Assembly: GCA_002077065.1 (NCBI GenBank)
Contig: NAJO01000013.1
Coordinates: 124,001 to 188,000 of the forward strand
Source of the DNA: Cryoendolithus antarcticus
Lineage: Eukaryota; Ascomycota; Dothideomycetes; Cladosporiales; Cladosporiaceae
Direction: 5' to 3'
Length of the DNA stretch: 64,000 nt
Shown here in pieces: positions 55,699 through 64,000 of the stretch. A program made the translations under genes and the position numbers. Position 1 is the first letter of the stretch, and each line of letters starts with the position of its first letter. The notes under the pieces were generated by a model. It did no database searches, was not told where the DNA came from, and worked only from the letters and a program-made list of their open reading frames with translations.

Positions 55699-57455
55699 TC
55701 AGATCTTCTCCTGCGTCGTCTCTGTGACCATCACCTTGTGACCCACGACCTCTTCAGCCGTCTCGTCAGACAGCTTCAGATCCTCCTCAAGAGGCACAGT
55801 GTCCTTGATTGTCTTCAACATCACTGGCAGAGCGATCACTAGACTGCCAGCGAGCAGACCCCATGTTGAGCCCAGCTCAGACATGTACGTGATACCCAGG
55901 CTGTCGATGCGCCAGATGATGACGGCCGCTGCAGACTGGATGCTCTTGTAAAATGCTGCGTAGTTCGCAAGCTTGCGCCCGTTGTTTGTCATTGCTCCCA
56001 TGAACCAGTACACGCTGCATTGCCAGGCGGCATCCTCGAGGATGGTCAGTAAGGAGCATGCGTTCCAAAGCCCTTAGGATACTCACATAGAAGCCGTAGA
56101 AGATGTACAAGAACATAGGCCCCACGTAACCCGAGCTTGTCCAATCCATCTTCACGTAGTCGTCTGACGGATCATCTGGCGTGTCAGCTCCCGCATTGAC
56201 CTCTGCGCGTGTGTAGCCCTTTTGGAAAGCGTAGCCACCACCGTAGATGACAAAGGTGAGGACGAAAAGCGCTACCCAGCATGCCTTAGCTCGCGTGGTT
56301 CGCCTGAAGCGCTCCAGATCCAGTGCATATCCGAACACCATGGCGCCAAAGATCTGGGCTGTCCAGTAGAGAACATTGTTGAGCGATCTTGTGCGAGTAT
56401 TGAACTGCGCAAGATTGACACCGTTGAACTGATAAGTGTAGAACCTGACCATCTTGTTAGCGAGGTCTTGCCGATGAATCAATGCAAGGGACCCTACCAG
56501 TTGGAGGCGAAAAACATCGGGAAGAGAAAGACGATGAAAGGATCGCTGATCAGAGTCTCCCACAGGCCCCAAAGCTCAGTCTTCCATGTCGGATGTTTCA
56601 TGACGATGACTCGAGATCCATCCTTGCGAATGACTTTCTTTGCGTCGACTAAGAACCAGGCCAAAGTCGCTCCGAGAAAGGTAAGAATGATGAACCCAAC
56701 GTACGTGCCATCAGACACTGTCGAATTGGAGGTAGTATGAATATTCTGGCCCAGAGGAATGAGAGAGCCAATTACACCACCTAAGTTGAAGATCGCCCAG
56801 AACGTCGAGATGTACTTTCCCTTTGATCCTTCGGGAGGATATGCCATCATGATCGCGCCTTGCGCAGCCCAGAGGACACCTGCAGAGCAACCCAACCAGA
56901 ATCCGGCAAAGATCATGTAGCCGTAGTTCTTCGTGTGGTTGTAGCACAGATACGAGGAAACGTAGACGCAGTAGCCTATGCCGCCGAAGGACAGGGCTGC
57001 TTTGACGCCGAGCCAGTTGGTGATGGAGCCCGCAAAAAAGCCTACAACGCAGAAAGCCGCATACACGGCTACGTTCTGGTGGCATGTCAGTTGTGGAGTC
57101 TCGTAGCCATCATATCAAATCGACTGACCGCATCGTTGCCGGGCTTCGGGTCAACCTGACCACCTCCTCCCAGACCGTTGATCGCGTTAAACATGCCTAA
57201 ATGTAGATTGTCAGCATTACAGTGCTCCCTTCGATGCCTGTGGACTGACAACCTACCAGGGCACAGAAAGCACACGAAAGCCACCATCAGAAGCTGAATT
57301 TCAGGTCCAGCGAACCACGGAATCCTGATCGGCCCGATCTTTCGCTCGCGATACATCCATCCAGCAGGCCGATCCGCCGTAAGGACTCCATCTTCAGGGT
57401 TCGTGTTTGCGTATGTCTCCTGCACAGGCACCGCCTTCTCTCCTGCCTCCGCCAT
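55699..57455 (-). CDS. ngt1: NGT1-type GlcNAc transporter, MFS/UNC93-like (GlcNAc cluster)
   Basis: Exons on the minus strand are 57455-57257, 57196-57129, 57075-56498, 56444-56087 and 56034-55699, totalling 1539 nt (512 residues) with every junction in frame. Introns are 52-60 nt, one with a GTCAGT donor. After a hydrophilic N-terminus, the first membrane segment (LLMVAFVCFLCPGMFNAING) leads into LGGGGQVDPKPGNDAN. About twelve segments follow, with GFWLGCSAGVLWAAQGAIMM, YISTFWAIFNLGGVIGSLIP and YGFYDAAWQCSVYWFMGAM. This matches the UNC93-like MFS branch of Candida Ngt1, a plasma-membrane GlcNAc transporter. The cytosolic tail is acidic and ends VTETTQEKI. It is divergent from the deaminase gene. 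Confidence 0.93.
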
Positions 57456-58769
57456 GATGATCGCGTGCCGACTTGCAAAGCGTAAACGTTAGTGCTGGTG
57501 ACCCACTGTGCACTTTCACGTCCAGCTGCCAAAGCTGACGAAATCCACGCAAAAGTATGAGATCGACGTGACACGCGACAGGATGAAGGAAGTGAAGTCC
57601 TGATAACCTCGAATGTCTTTCACGAGCTCCAGCTACTCCCTGCTATCTGGGCGGTATCTCCTCACGCCAGGGTCTGAGTTTGTGGAGGTGGTCTGCCGGC
57701 TGACCACGAGTCCGGAGGTGTCGTCGAATCACAAGAGAGATCGCGGCTGGGTAAGGTTGCACGCGCTCCCGATCCTTCGGCCGGGTGTGGCGAGTGATAC
57801 CCGTCCGGTATGCTACTGTGATAACGGCGTTGCAGATGGCGTCTTGAGAGATAGCTTGACATGCCCTGAGCAGCTGCCGATAAGGTGATGATGACCTCCA
57901 GCGCTCTTTGCTGCTAGTCAGGAGCGTATGCAAGCAACCCATCTCACAGTGAAGGTAGCAGACGAGCGGGGACTTAGTAAGATCCATGCGGCTCCGATGT
58001 AACGCTGCACGTATTCCCGAAGGAGTTCTCGAAACACGCTAATGGACTTGGCAGCGGAAGCTTGGCGGAGAGCATCCCGATGCAACTGTGGACTTTACGC
58101 TTACAATTCGTCCAAGTCAGGACAATCTCTCACTGTCACGTCGCTAGGTATCGATCTCGCCTGAGATGAGCACCGCACCGTCACATCTCTGCGGAACACA
58201 CTACGTCGCAGAGCTGATACGAGGCGTCAGGGGCGATGGGGCACCTACACTGCGTGCAACGATACTATCGTTACCTCATTGCATCCCTCGCGACATTGGA
58301 TGAGCCTCAGTAGAAGTGCTGATGCTGCGACAGCGTCGTTTGCTAGACGACTGGGTCGCAACCGGTGACACATTTCGCAACGTCGGGACCACGTAAGAGG
58401 GTCCCGTATCGAAAGGAGAACTCTCCAGGGGCTTCTCAGACGTAACATTCTCACTGGTAAAGCAGGACTGGAGCGCAACATCGATCTGGCGTACTACTGC
58501 ACTGGTCCCCGCGAGGCTCACCTCCAGGCCATGCACGAGCACCTGTCGAGGCTACCACGTGCCGTGTTGGCTTTTCAACTGTTCCCATGCTACTGAGTAC
58601 CGTTCGATGGCGTTGGGACGTCATACCCTCGAGCAGCTGCATTTGTTCAAGACGCAAGTACCTGCTCCATATCGGGCCCGTTCGCGAGTCCTTACCCAAG
58701 CTCCAAATTTGTTCCTTCTCTCTCACTCATCCACTCTGCAGCGGACTGCATAACCGCATTCCAGGAAAG
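57456..58769. promoter_or_regulatory. divergent promoter region, ngt1 / nagB
   Basis: A 1.3-kb region between two cluster genes. An Ndt80-like site ACGCAAAA (57547-57554) lies about 95 bp upstream of the ngt1 start codon, and TTTGTG at 57679-57684. Position makes these the most interesting of the core matches, but hexamers of this kind occur by chance about once per kilobase. No other gene seen. Confidence 0.4.
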
Positions 58770-60104
58770 ATGTCAGGTCCCCGTCATTGGCATATGTTCG
58801 AGCTTCGGCTGACCTTCGAACAGGAGACTTATCATAAGAGACGATGCAGCGACTGCGGCCAAGTATGTGTCGGACTACATCATCGGTGGGTCGGACTTTT
58901 TCCTGTCTGTAGCCAGGTAGTATTCTGATGTCCAGTAGATCGCATCTTCGCGTATGCCCCTACCGCTGAAAAGCCTTTCGTACTCGGTCTCGTACGTGTT
59001 ACTTGAAACTGTCCACACGTGTCTCCATCCGTTACTCACCACCACATAGCCAACCGGCTCCTCCCCAGAAGGCGTGTACAAAACCCTGGTCCAGCGCCAC
59101 AAAGCCGGCGACATCTCCTTCAAGCATGTCGTAACCTTCAACATGGTACCCCTTCTACTCCTTTCCGTGCTTTGCCACCCCGTATAACACCCTTCCTCAG
59201 GATGAGTACGTCGGCCTCCCCCGTGAGCACCCTCAGAGCTACCACACTTTCATGTACAAACATTTCTTCTCGCACATCGACATCAACCCTGCGAATATCA
59301 ACATCTTGAATGGCAACGCTCCGGACCTCGACGCAGAGTGCTTAGCCTACGAGGGCAAGATCCAGCGCGTGGGCGGGATCGAGTTGTTCCTTGGCGGAAT
59401 GGGAGAGGATGGGCATATTGCCTTCAATGGTACGTCACCTTGACCAGTGGACTCATTTAGCAAGCACTGACGCACGTTCCACAGAGCCCGGCAGCTCCCT
59501 CACCTCCCGTACGCGGATCAAAACTCTCGCCCCCTCGACCCTCCAAGCAAACTCCCGCTTCTTCGCTCACGACCCTTCTGCTGTCCCAAGAATGGCCCTC
59601 ACAGTCGGCATCGCGACCATCCTCGCCGCCCGCGAAGTCCTGATCATCGTAACCGGCGCGCACAAAGCTCTCGCGCTGCAAAAATGCGTCGAGGCAGGAG
59701 TGAATCATATGTGGACGCTGAGTGCGCTGCAGATGCACGCGAGGGCGATGATTGTGGCTGATGAGGAGGCGACTGTGGAGTTGAGGGTGAAGACTGTGCG
59801 GTACTTCAGAGCCGTTGAAGGATCTGAGAGGAGGCAGGAGGTGAAGATTGAAGAAGTGGTAGAATCAAAACGGGATTCCGTGTTGGAGAGGCTTGATAGT
59901 CCGAAGACTGCAACGCCTCCAGACTTCCTGGCAGCGCCGAAGCGGCCGGAAATGCTGAGGATGGTGACGCCGGAATTGGTGCCAGATGCTATGCATGTAA
60001 GGCTACCAGCTGAGATCAACGGTGGAGATGAAGGAGAGGTGAGGGAGCCGAAACTGGACAGCATGCATGAGAGGGTGGACTCACCGACGGAGGGGATCTT
60101 CTAG
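58770..60104 (+). CDS. nagB: glucosamine-6-phosphate deaminase (GlcNAc cluster), split start codon
   Basis: Proposed exons are 58770-58771, 58824-58885, 58936-58991, 59050-59145, 59201-59429 and 59485-60104, 1065 nt or 354 residues. The enzyme converts glucosamine-6-phosphate to fructose-6-phosphate and ammonium, the last step of the pathway. Exons encode [55 protein letters not shown] (catalytic Asp at about 73), [18 protein letters not shown] (Asp, His and Glu near 142-149) and a shared tail with [14 protein letters not shown]. No ATG is in frame before RLIIRDD. The ATG is formed as AT|G by removing a 52-nt intron (58772-58823) with a CTGAC branch site. The last 80 residues are a fungal-type extension. 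This first junction is the least certain part. Confidence 0.9.
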
Positions 60105-60401
60105 ACGACGGCGTTGAGACAGGGTCGCTCAGACTGCTATGCAGAGTACGCTCATACAGTACATTGGATGCACGGCCTGGCATAGTCAATCGCCTCTGTC
60201 ATTGCTTGTGCCGATCAGAAGTCGCTCCATGTGGCTGGCTGTGGGACTTTGCGCGATAGTCCTACCATGGAACAAGCGCGCTGCGCCAAGTACACTCCCA
60301 TACCAATTGCAAATCACAGCCCTTACGGCCAGTGAACTACTGAGCGAGTGTAGACATTTGCCACCGCGACATCAGCTTCTGTTCAGGACGTTCTGATTCA
60401 A
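60105..60401. other. intergenic between nagB and the repeat protein
   Basis: About 300 bp between convergent stop codons; nothing recognised. Confidence 0.35.
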
Positions 60402-61178
60402 CTATTCTGCCGGTCCCGGTGTGGTGCCTACAACGTTGGCGATATGTAACGCACATAGACATTGTCTGGATGACATCGTGGCGGTCATGCGATCAGCGAA
60501 GGTCCTGACCGGGCTCGTAGTCTTTTCTGCTATCATGTTGCGTGCGATCGTGTCGATGATAGTAAATGTAAAACTGTCGGACCGTAGATGTTGGGTGTAC
60601 ACCGCGTTCAAGATAGCGTTGCCGTTGGCGATTGACTTGCGAGCCAAAGGATCAATTGCCGCCATCGTGGCGGAATCGCAGAGAGTTAGTCGGGCATGCA
60701 TAGTATTGAGAACATGACTGCCGTTGGCGATCATCTGTCGGGCGACGGCGTCAACAGCGGAGATAGCGATGTGGTCGAATGGGTCGAGCCCTGTATGCGT
60801 TGCTGTCAGGATGGCGCGGCCATCTGTGACCGTCTTAGATGCGACGCCGTGTATGGACAAGACGTTCGCGGGGATCGTGGCGCGCTGCAGAGGACTCTTC
60901 TTCGCAAGGAGCGCATCTGTGGGCGTATCGGCACGGCACTCGACCGGGTCGGGGGTCATACTCTCATGAATGTCTGTGTGCACGTTCGACTCATGGCTGC
61001 CGATCGTGTGCGCCAAGTAAACGCTGTTAGAGTCTCTAGGATCATGTATGGGTAGCAGCACTCCGCCTGGACTATCCTGGCAGCTGTCGACGGGGCTGCA
61101 AATCTCCAGCTCATGGGACTGATGGCCGTCGCTACCCATGTGGGCGCTCTGTACCTCAGCCTGTAATGCTGAGTTCAA
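60402..61178 (-). CDS. unrecognised protein with 33-residue repeats
   Basis: A 258-residue frame without a known family. Residues about 1-105 are polar with many His, Ser and Asp. From about 106 to the C-terminus at least three units of 33 residues follow in register: SIHGVASKTVTDGRAILTAT..., AVDAVARQMIANGSHVLNTM... and AIDPLARKSIANGNAILNAV..., then a partial fourth, IIDTIARNMIAEK. The shared pattern is hydrophobic-D-x-hydrophobic-A-R-x-x-I-A-N-G-x-x-hydrophobic-L, which suggests paired short helices. No signal peptide or membrane segment is seen. It lies next to the GlcNAc cluster but nothing else ties it to that pathway. The internal repetition argues that it is a real protein. Confidence 0.5.
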   Translation of the reverse strand: MNSALQAEVQSAHMGSDGHQSHELEICSPVDSCQDSPGGVLLPIHDPRDSNSVYLAHTIGSHESNVHTDIHESMTPDPVECRADTPTDALLAKKSPLQRATIPANVLSIHGVASKTVTDGRAILTATHTGLDPFDHIAISAVDAVARQMIANGSHVLNTMHARLTLCDSATMAAIDPLARKSIANGNAILNAVYTQHLRSDSFTFTIIDTIARNMIAEKTTSPVRTFADRMTATMSSRQCLCALHIANVVGTTPGPAE

Positions 61179-61226
61179 GCATGATCCCTTCGGTCGTGCG
61201 GTCTCGATGTGTTGGGTTGCAAGGTC

Positions 61227-61898
61227 CTAGTCCTGCTCCTCCGATTTCGAGTACTTTTCGCCAGCGCTCTTGAACAGCTCCTCTTGCATAGCAGCCAGTT
61301 CTTCGGGGGTGTGGCCGCTAGTGTTGAGTTTGCCTGTTTTCCTCTCGCGCGACTGCCATGCAACGTCAGTAAATCGCTTACGTCCTCGTGGTGAATGTGT
61401 ACGTACCACCTGACTTGTCTTGAAGTCCTCGGCTACCTTCTCCATCTCCGGCACATAGTCACCAAAGCCGAGCTCCTCCAAGCTTTTGCTGATGTGCTCG
61501 CAGGCAATTGTCTTCTTTGCCTCCTTCTCAGCAATATCGTTGGCTTCGGTCGAGATCATAGTGATGAACTCCACGCAACACTCGATAAGCAAGTCTCGTG
61601 TTTCCTTTGCGAAGGTCATAGCGCCATCACCAGCGTTGCTCGTAGCGGCGAGAACTTCGTTGATGATTTTCTGGACAGTAGCTGGAGGTATATGGATTAG
61701 CCGAGCGCCCGGCGCAAAGTTGTATCTGACATGGCCGGGTCCCTCCATGTCGTATGTAGGTGCGAGATGAACGATCAACAGGGAGACTGCTTACCCTTTG
61801 GTAGGGAGAGATCGTCATTTCCTGCGCAGCGTATCAGTGGAAGTCGCAGTGCCAGTACCATGCCTCCAGGAAGTACCTCCGAATTCCTTGTCTGACAT
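61227..61898 (-). CDS. NC2-beta (Dr1) transcription repressor subunit
   Basis: Exons on the minus strand are 61898-61877, 61821-61795, 61681-61407 and 61352-61227, totalling 450 nt and 149 residues. The first two exons (22 and 27 nt) give MSDKEFGGNDDLSLPK, joined to ATVQKIINEVLAATS. The histone-fold region has FAKETRDLLIECCVEFITMI, EANDIAEKEAKKTIACEHIS and ELGFGDYVPEMEKVAEDFK, nearly diagnostic for NC2-beta. NC2 binds TBP on promoter DNA and blocks TFIIA/TFIIB; the partner is NC2-alpha (Bur6). The third junction could be at 61410 or 61407 (with or without one Val); GTACGT at the latter is the more common donor here. Confidence 0.93.
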
Positions 61899-62938
61899 TG
61901 TCGGTGGCAGTCACAGTCGGGCGAGTTGCGGTGATGACAATTTCTGTTACGAAAATGATCGAGCAGAAATTGATGGCAAGTAAGGTACCTTGTAAGTCAA
62001 ACGCTTGTTGAATGTGGTCGAGTATGTTGTTGTCGAGGCAAGGTGGGATGTGTCTACTGTGGTAGTCACTGCACGGGTCGAGCAGTCGAGCTTCGGCAAT
62101 GCCAAGCCATATTGCACCGTGCACTCACAGCCAAACATTCACCTTGACTTTTCTTCGTCTGATGATCTTCACTTTGACCACACATGGTAGCACAGCAAGG
62201 TACGTCCTCCCCATCCCATCTCCCCAATCGATTCACATGATGATATGTTGTCGCCCCTATCACTACCAAGGCCCCTACCCGGAGCTCGATATGGTGATTG
62301 ACCGTCCCGCCAAAGGACTGGCTGATCCGAATCTCAAATCTGCACTTATACATCGGACCGCAGTCTGTACAGTCACTGACGATGACAGCAGGTCCACTCT
62401 GGCACTTGTGCAAGCATGCTAGTTGCTACCATGGCTTCGAATGCTGTGCAAGGGCGTTTACAAGTCACACCTTGTGAGCCACTTGAGGTCAACTCTAGAG
62501 CAGTGGCACATGTTGTAGTGTAAACCAGGTATGAATGCAGCTCTCCTTCCCCAATTATCATCTCATGATGAGCAACACAATTACACTTAAACTGCCGATC
62601 AATTGAGATGACGAGCAACTTGGTTCGATTACCTGACACCCTTCTTTCAACATCCTCTTCGTACTCTGGCCGTCCATCTGTAACTTACTGACTCCAGTGC
62701 TAGGTAAGCGATGCGTGCTTCCTTCTGTCACGTTCACTGAGTAAGTCTATACCTCCAGTCCACCCTCGATACCTCCTGATGAACACAATTCATTCCATGC
62801 TAAAACCGAAGGCTCGCAGAGCCGACTGTTGACTCAATGTATTTTTCATCTTTCACCTGACAGTCCTTGACCTCACCCAGACGTAGCGATGAGCTCCTAG
62901 TAAGCAGCGCTGACTTTCAAGCAGACACTTACCAACGC
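61899..62938. other. gene-free stretch upstream of NC2-beta
   Basis: About 1.04 kb between the NC2-beta start and the SDR stop codon. A plus-strand frame around 62270-62390 (RPAKGLADPNLKSALIHRT) looks weakly protein-like but has no start, no supported exons and no family. Nothing else is recognised. Confidence 0.35.
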
Positions 62939-63697
62939 TCACGCCCCGTCCTGAAACGCCGCCAACTCCTCCGCGTTCCAGGTCAAGAACTTCCCACTCA
63001 ACTCCCTGGGCGGCTTCAACACCAGCTTCGCCATGACATGTCCCGGCTGTTCCGGCTTCAACAGCCCGCCGCTGCTCTTCAACTCTGCAAATTTTGCAGC
63101 GTCCTTTGCATCCATGGCATTCTGGTGTTTCTCTCTGATCTCCCTCTGCATCTCCGTATCCACCACTCCAGGCCTAACACTTATAGTCACAATCTCCTGC
63201 TCCTCAACCCCCAACGTCATGGCAAAATGATTCAGCGCCGCCTTCGCAGCGCCGTACGCTCCCCAAGTTGGGTATGCGCCGGTCGCGGCGCCGGAAGAGG
63301 TAAAGAGTATACATCCCTTGCTCTTTTGCAGTGAAGGTAGGGCGGCTTGGACGAGGGATATGGCGGAGAAGAAGTTGACGTCGAATGCTGATTTCCATTC
63401 TCCGACATGACTGTCTTTCACTCTCTTCACTGGCTCCAGCACGCCGTGGTTGACTATGAGACCATCCATCCCTTTGAAGCGATCCTCCGCCAATCGCACG
63501 GCTTGGTCGCCGAGTGAGAAGTCGGCTAAATCCCCCGCGAGTACAGCGACTTGCTTTGGGTACTGCTCTTCGAGCTTTCGTAATGGTGCTTCGGAGCGGG
63601 AGAGCAAGACGAGATTGTGGTTGTGGGCGAGCAGGTGGTGGGCCATTGCCAGGCCAATTCCTCGAGAGGCGCCCGTCAGGATGATAGTCTTAGGCAT
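62939..63697 (-). CDS. short-chain dehydrogenase/reductase (classical SDR)
   Basis: An intronless 252-residue frame. The NAD(P)-binding motif is ILTGASRGIGLAMA (residues about 6-19); the dinucleotide-stabilising LIVNHGVLEPV corresponds to NNAG; the catalytic Ser is in CILFTSSGAATGAY, and the Tyr-Lys pair is in WGAYGAAKAAL; RPGVVDTEMQ follows. An Arg in LLSRSEAPLR after the second strand suggests NADP preference. It resembles fungal sepiapterin-reductase-like or YIR035C-like SDRs. The substrate is unknown. It has no membrane segment and is probably cytosolic. Confidence 0.9.
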   Translation of the reverse strand: MPKTIILTGASRGIGLAMAHHLLAHNHNLVLLSRSEAPLRKLEEQYPKQVAVLAGDLADFSLGDQAVRLAEDRFKGMDGLIVNHGVLEPVKRVKDSHVGEWKSAFDVNFFSAISLVQAALPSLQKSKGCILFTSSGAATGAYPTWGAYGAAKAALNHFAMTLGVEEQEIVTISVRPGVVDTEMQREIREKHQNAMDAKDAAKFAELKSSGGLLKPEQPGHVMAKLVLKPPRELSGKFLTWNAEELAAFQDGA

Positions 63698-64000
63698 CGT
63701 TCAGTAGAGGGGGCTAGGATACGGACGCGATGGATTGGGAATATGTAAGGTACAATGCACGCGGGCAATAATTTCAGAGTGCAATGGAATGGTGGAGCTC
63801 TTCCCCCGCTGATGTCACAATGCGAGATGCCCTGTCATTCGAGTTGCATGTGATATCCTCGTCTCTGGGTGCTGTAGTCTCCCGTCCCATCTATCGTACA
63901 AGTCTCCGCTTCTCTCCTTCATCGGACGCCGAAGCATCCCAGCAGTGACCCAGCGCTATACCCAGCGCTACTGGAGATCGATCTCGTAGGCTGCCCCGCA
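63698..64000. other. right window edge, SDR promoter region
   Basis: About 300 bp upstream of the SDR gene. No feature recognised. An unfinished gene could begin beyond the edge. Confidence 0.3.

Noticed and set aside
45977..57684. CRCAAA Ndt80-core matches in cluster promoters
   Set aside because: A hexamer with one degenerate base is expected about once per kilobase on two strands; the observed number is not clearly above that, so no regulon claim is made.
62099..62422. Plus-strand frame with RPAKGLADPNLKSALIHRT
   Set aside because: No family, and most of the frame is not protein-like; splice signals around it do not give a consistent gene.
1..64000. tRNA genes, transposons, CRISPR arrays, RIP-mutated blocks
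   Set aside because: Reading for B-box-like GGTTCGANTCC, long terminal repeats, transposase or reverse-transcriptase motifs found none convincing; CRISPR is not expected in a fungus.

Overview
The window is filamentous-fungal nuclear DNA. Genes are interrupted by many short GT-AG introns (mostly 45-60 bp) with CTGAC/CTAAC-type branch sites, and proteins such as the RON1-type Ndt80 factor, the ABC1 kinase and Aim21 are of the Pezizomycotina kind. Several short F-box-like paralogues suggest a Dothideomycete (Mycosphaerellales-like), but I infer that from memory of gene families and not from a search. Intron-exon structures below were worked out by hand from splice signals, frame continuity and conserved protein motifs.

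Layout. Positions 1-17.4 kb hold conserved housekeeping genes: a TORC2 Rictor/Ste20 subunit (cut by the left edge), an SR splicing factor with a 6-nt microexon, ETF-ubiquinone oxidoreductase, a small eight-exon hot-dog thioesterase, the intron-binding helicase Aquarius/Cwf11, the ER retrieval receptor Rer1, and a betaine-lipid synthase (BTA1) whose upstream region carries a duplicated CACGTT + CCAAT element. Positions 17.7-34.1 kb form an accessory zone. Four F-box-like genes, a SAM methyltransferase, an amidoligase-like gene and an ACC deaminase each keep most of a recognisable protein but carry a frameshift or in-frame stop. Three genes interspersed there (sulfite oxidase, a small membrane protein, Aim21) are intact. 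Positions 34.8-44.2 kb return to housekeeping: Nca2, a GNAT acetyltransferase, a Gfo/Idh/MocA dehydrogenase, Atg22 and an ADCK2/Cqd1-like ABC1 protein.

Positions 44.5-60.1 kb hold a complete N-acetylglucosamine (GlcNAc) catabolic cluster: GlcNAc-6-phosphate deacetylase (-), an intracellular GH3 N-acetylglucosaminidase fused to GNAT-like domains (+), an Ndt80/RON1-type regulator (+), a GlcNAc kinase of the hexokinase family (-), an NGT1-type transporter (-) and glucosamine-6-phosphate deaminase (+). Together they can import GlcNAc, or release it from oligomers, phosphorylate it, deacetylate it and deaminate it to fructose-6-phosphate plus ammonium, under a regulator encoded inside the cluster. 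The deaminase start codon appears to be split by an intron.

The right end (60.4-63.7 kb) has an unrecognised protein with 33-residue repeats, the NC2-beta (Dr1) transcription repressor subunit and a short-chain dehydrogenase. I recognised no tRNA, rRNA, transposon or CRISPR array.
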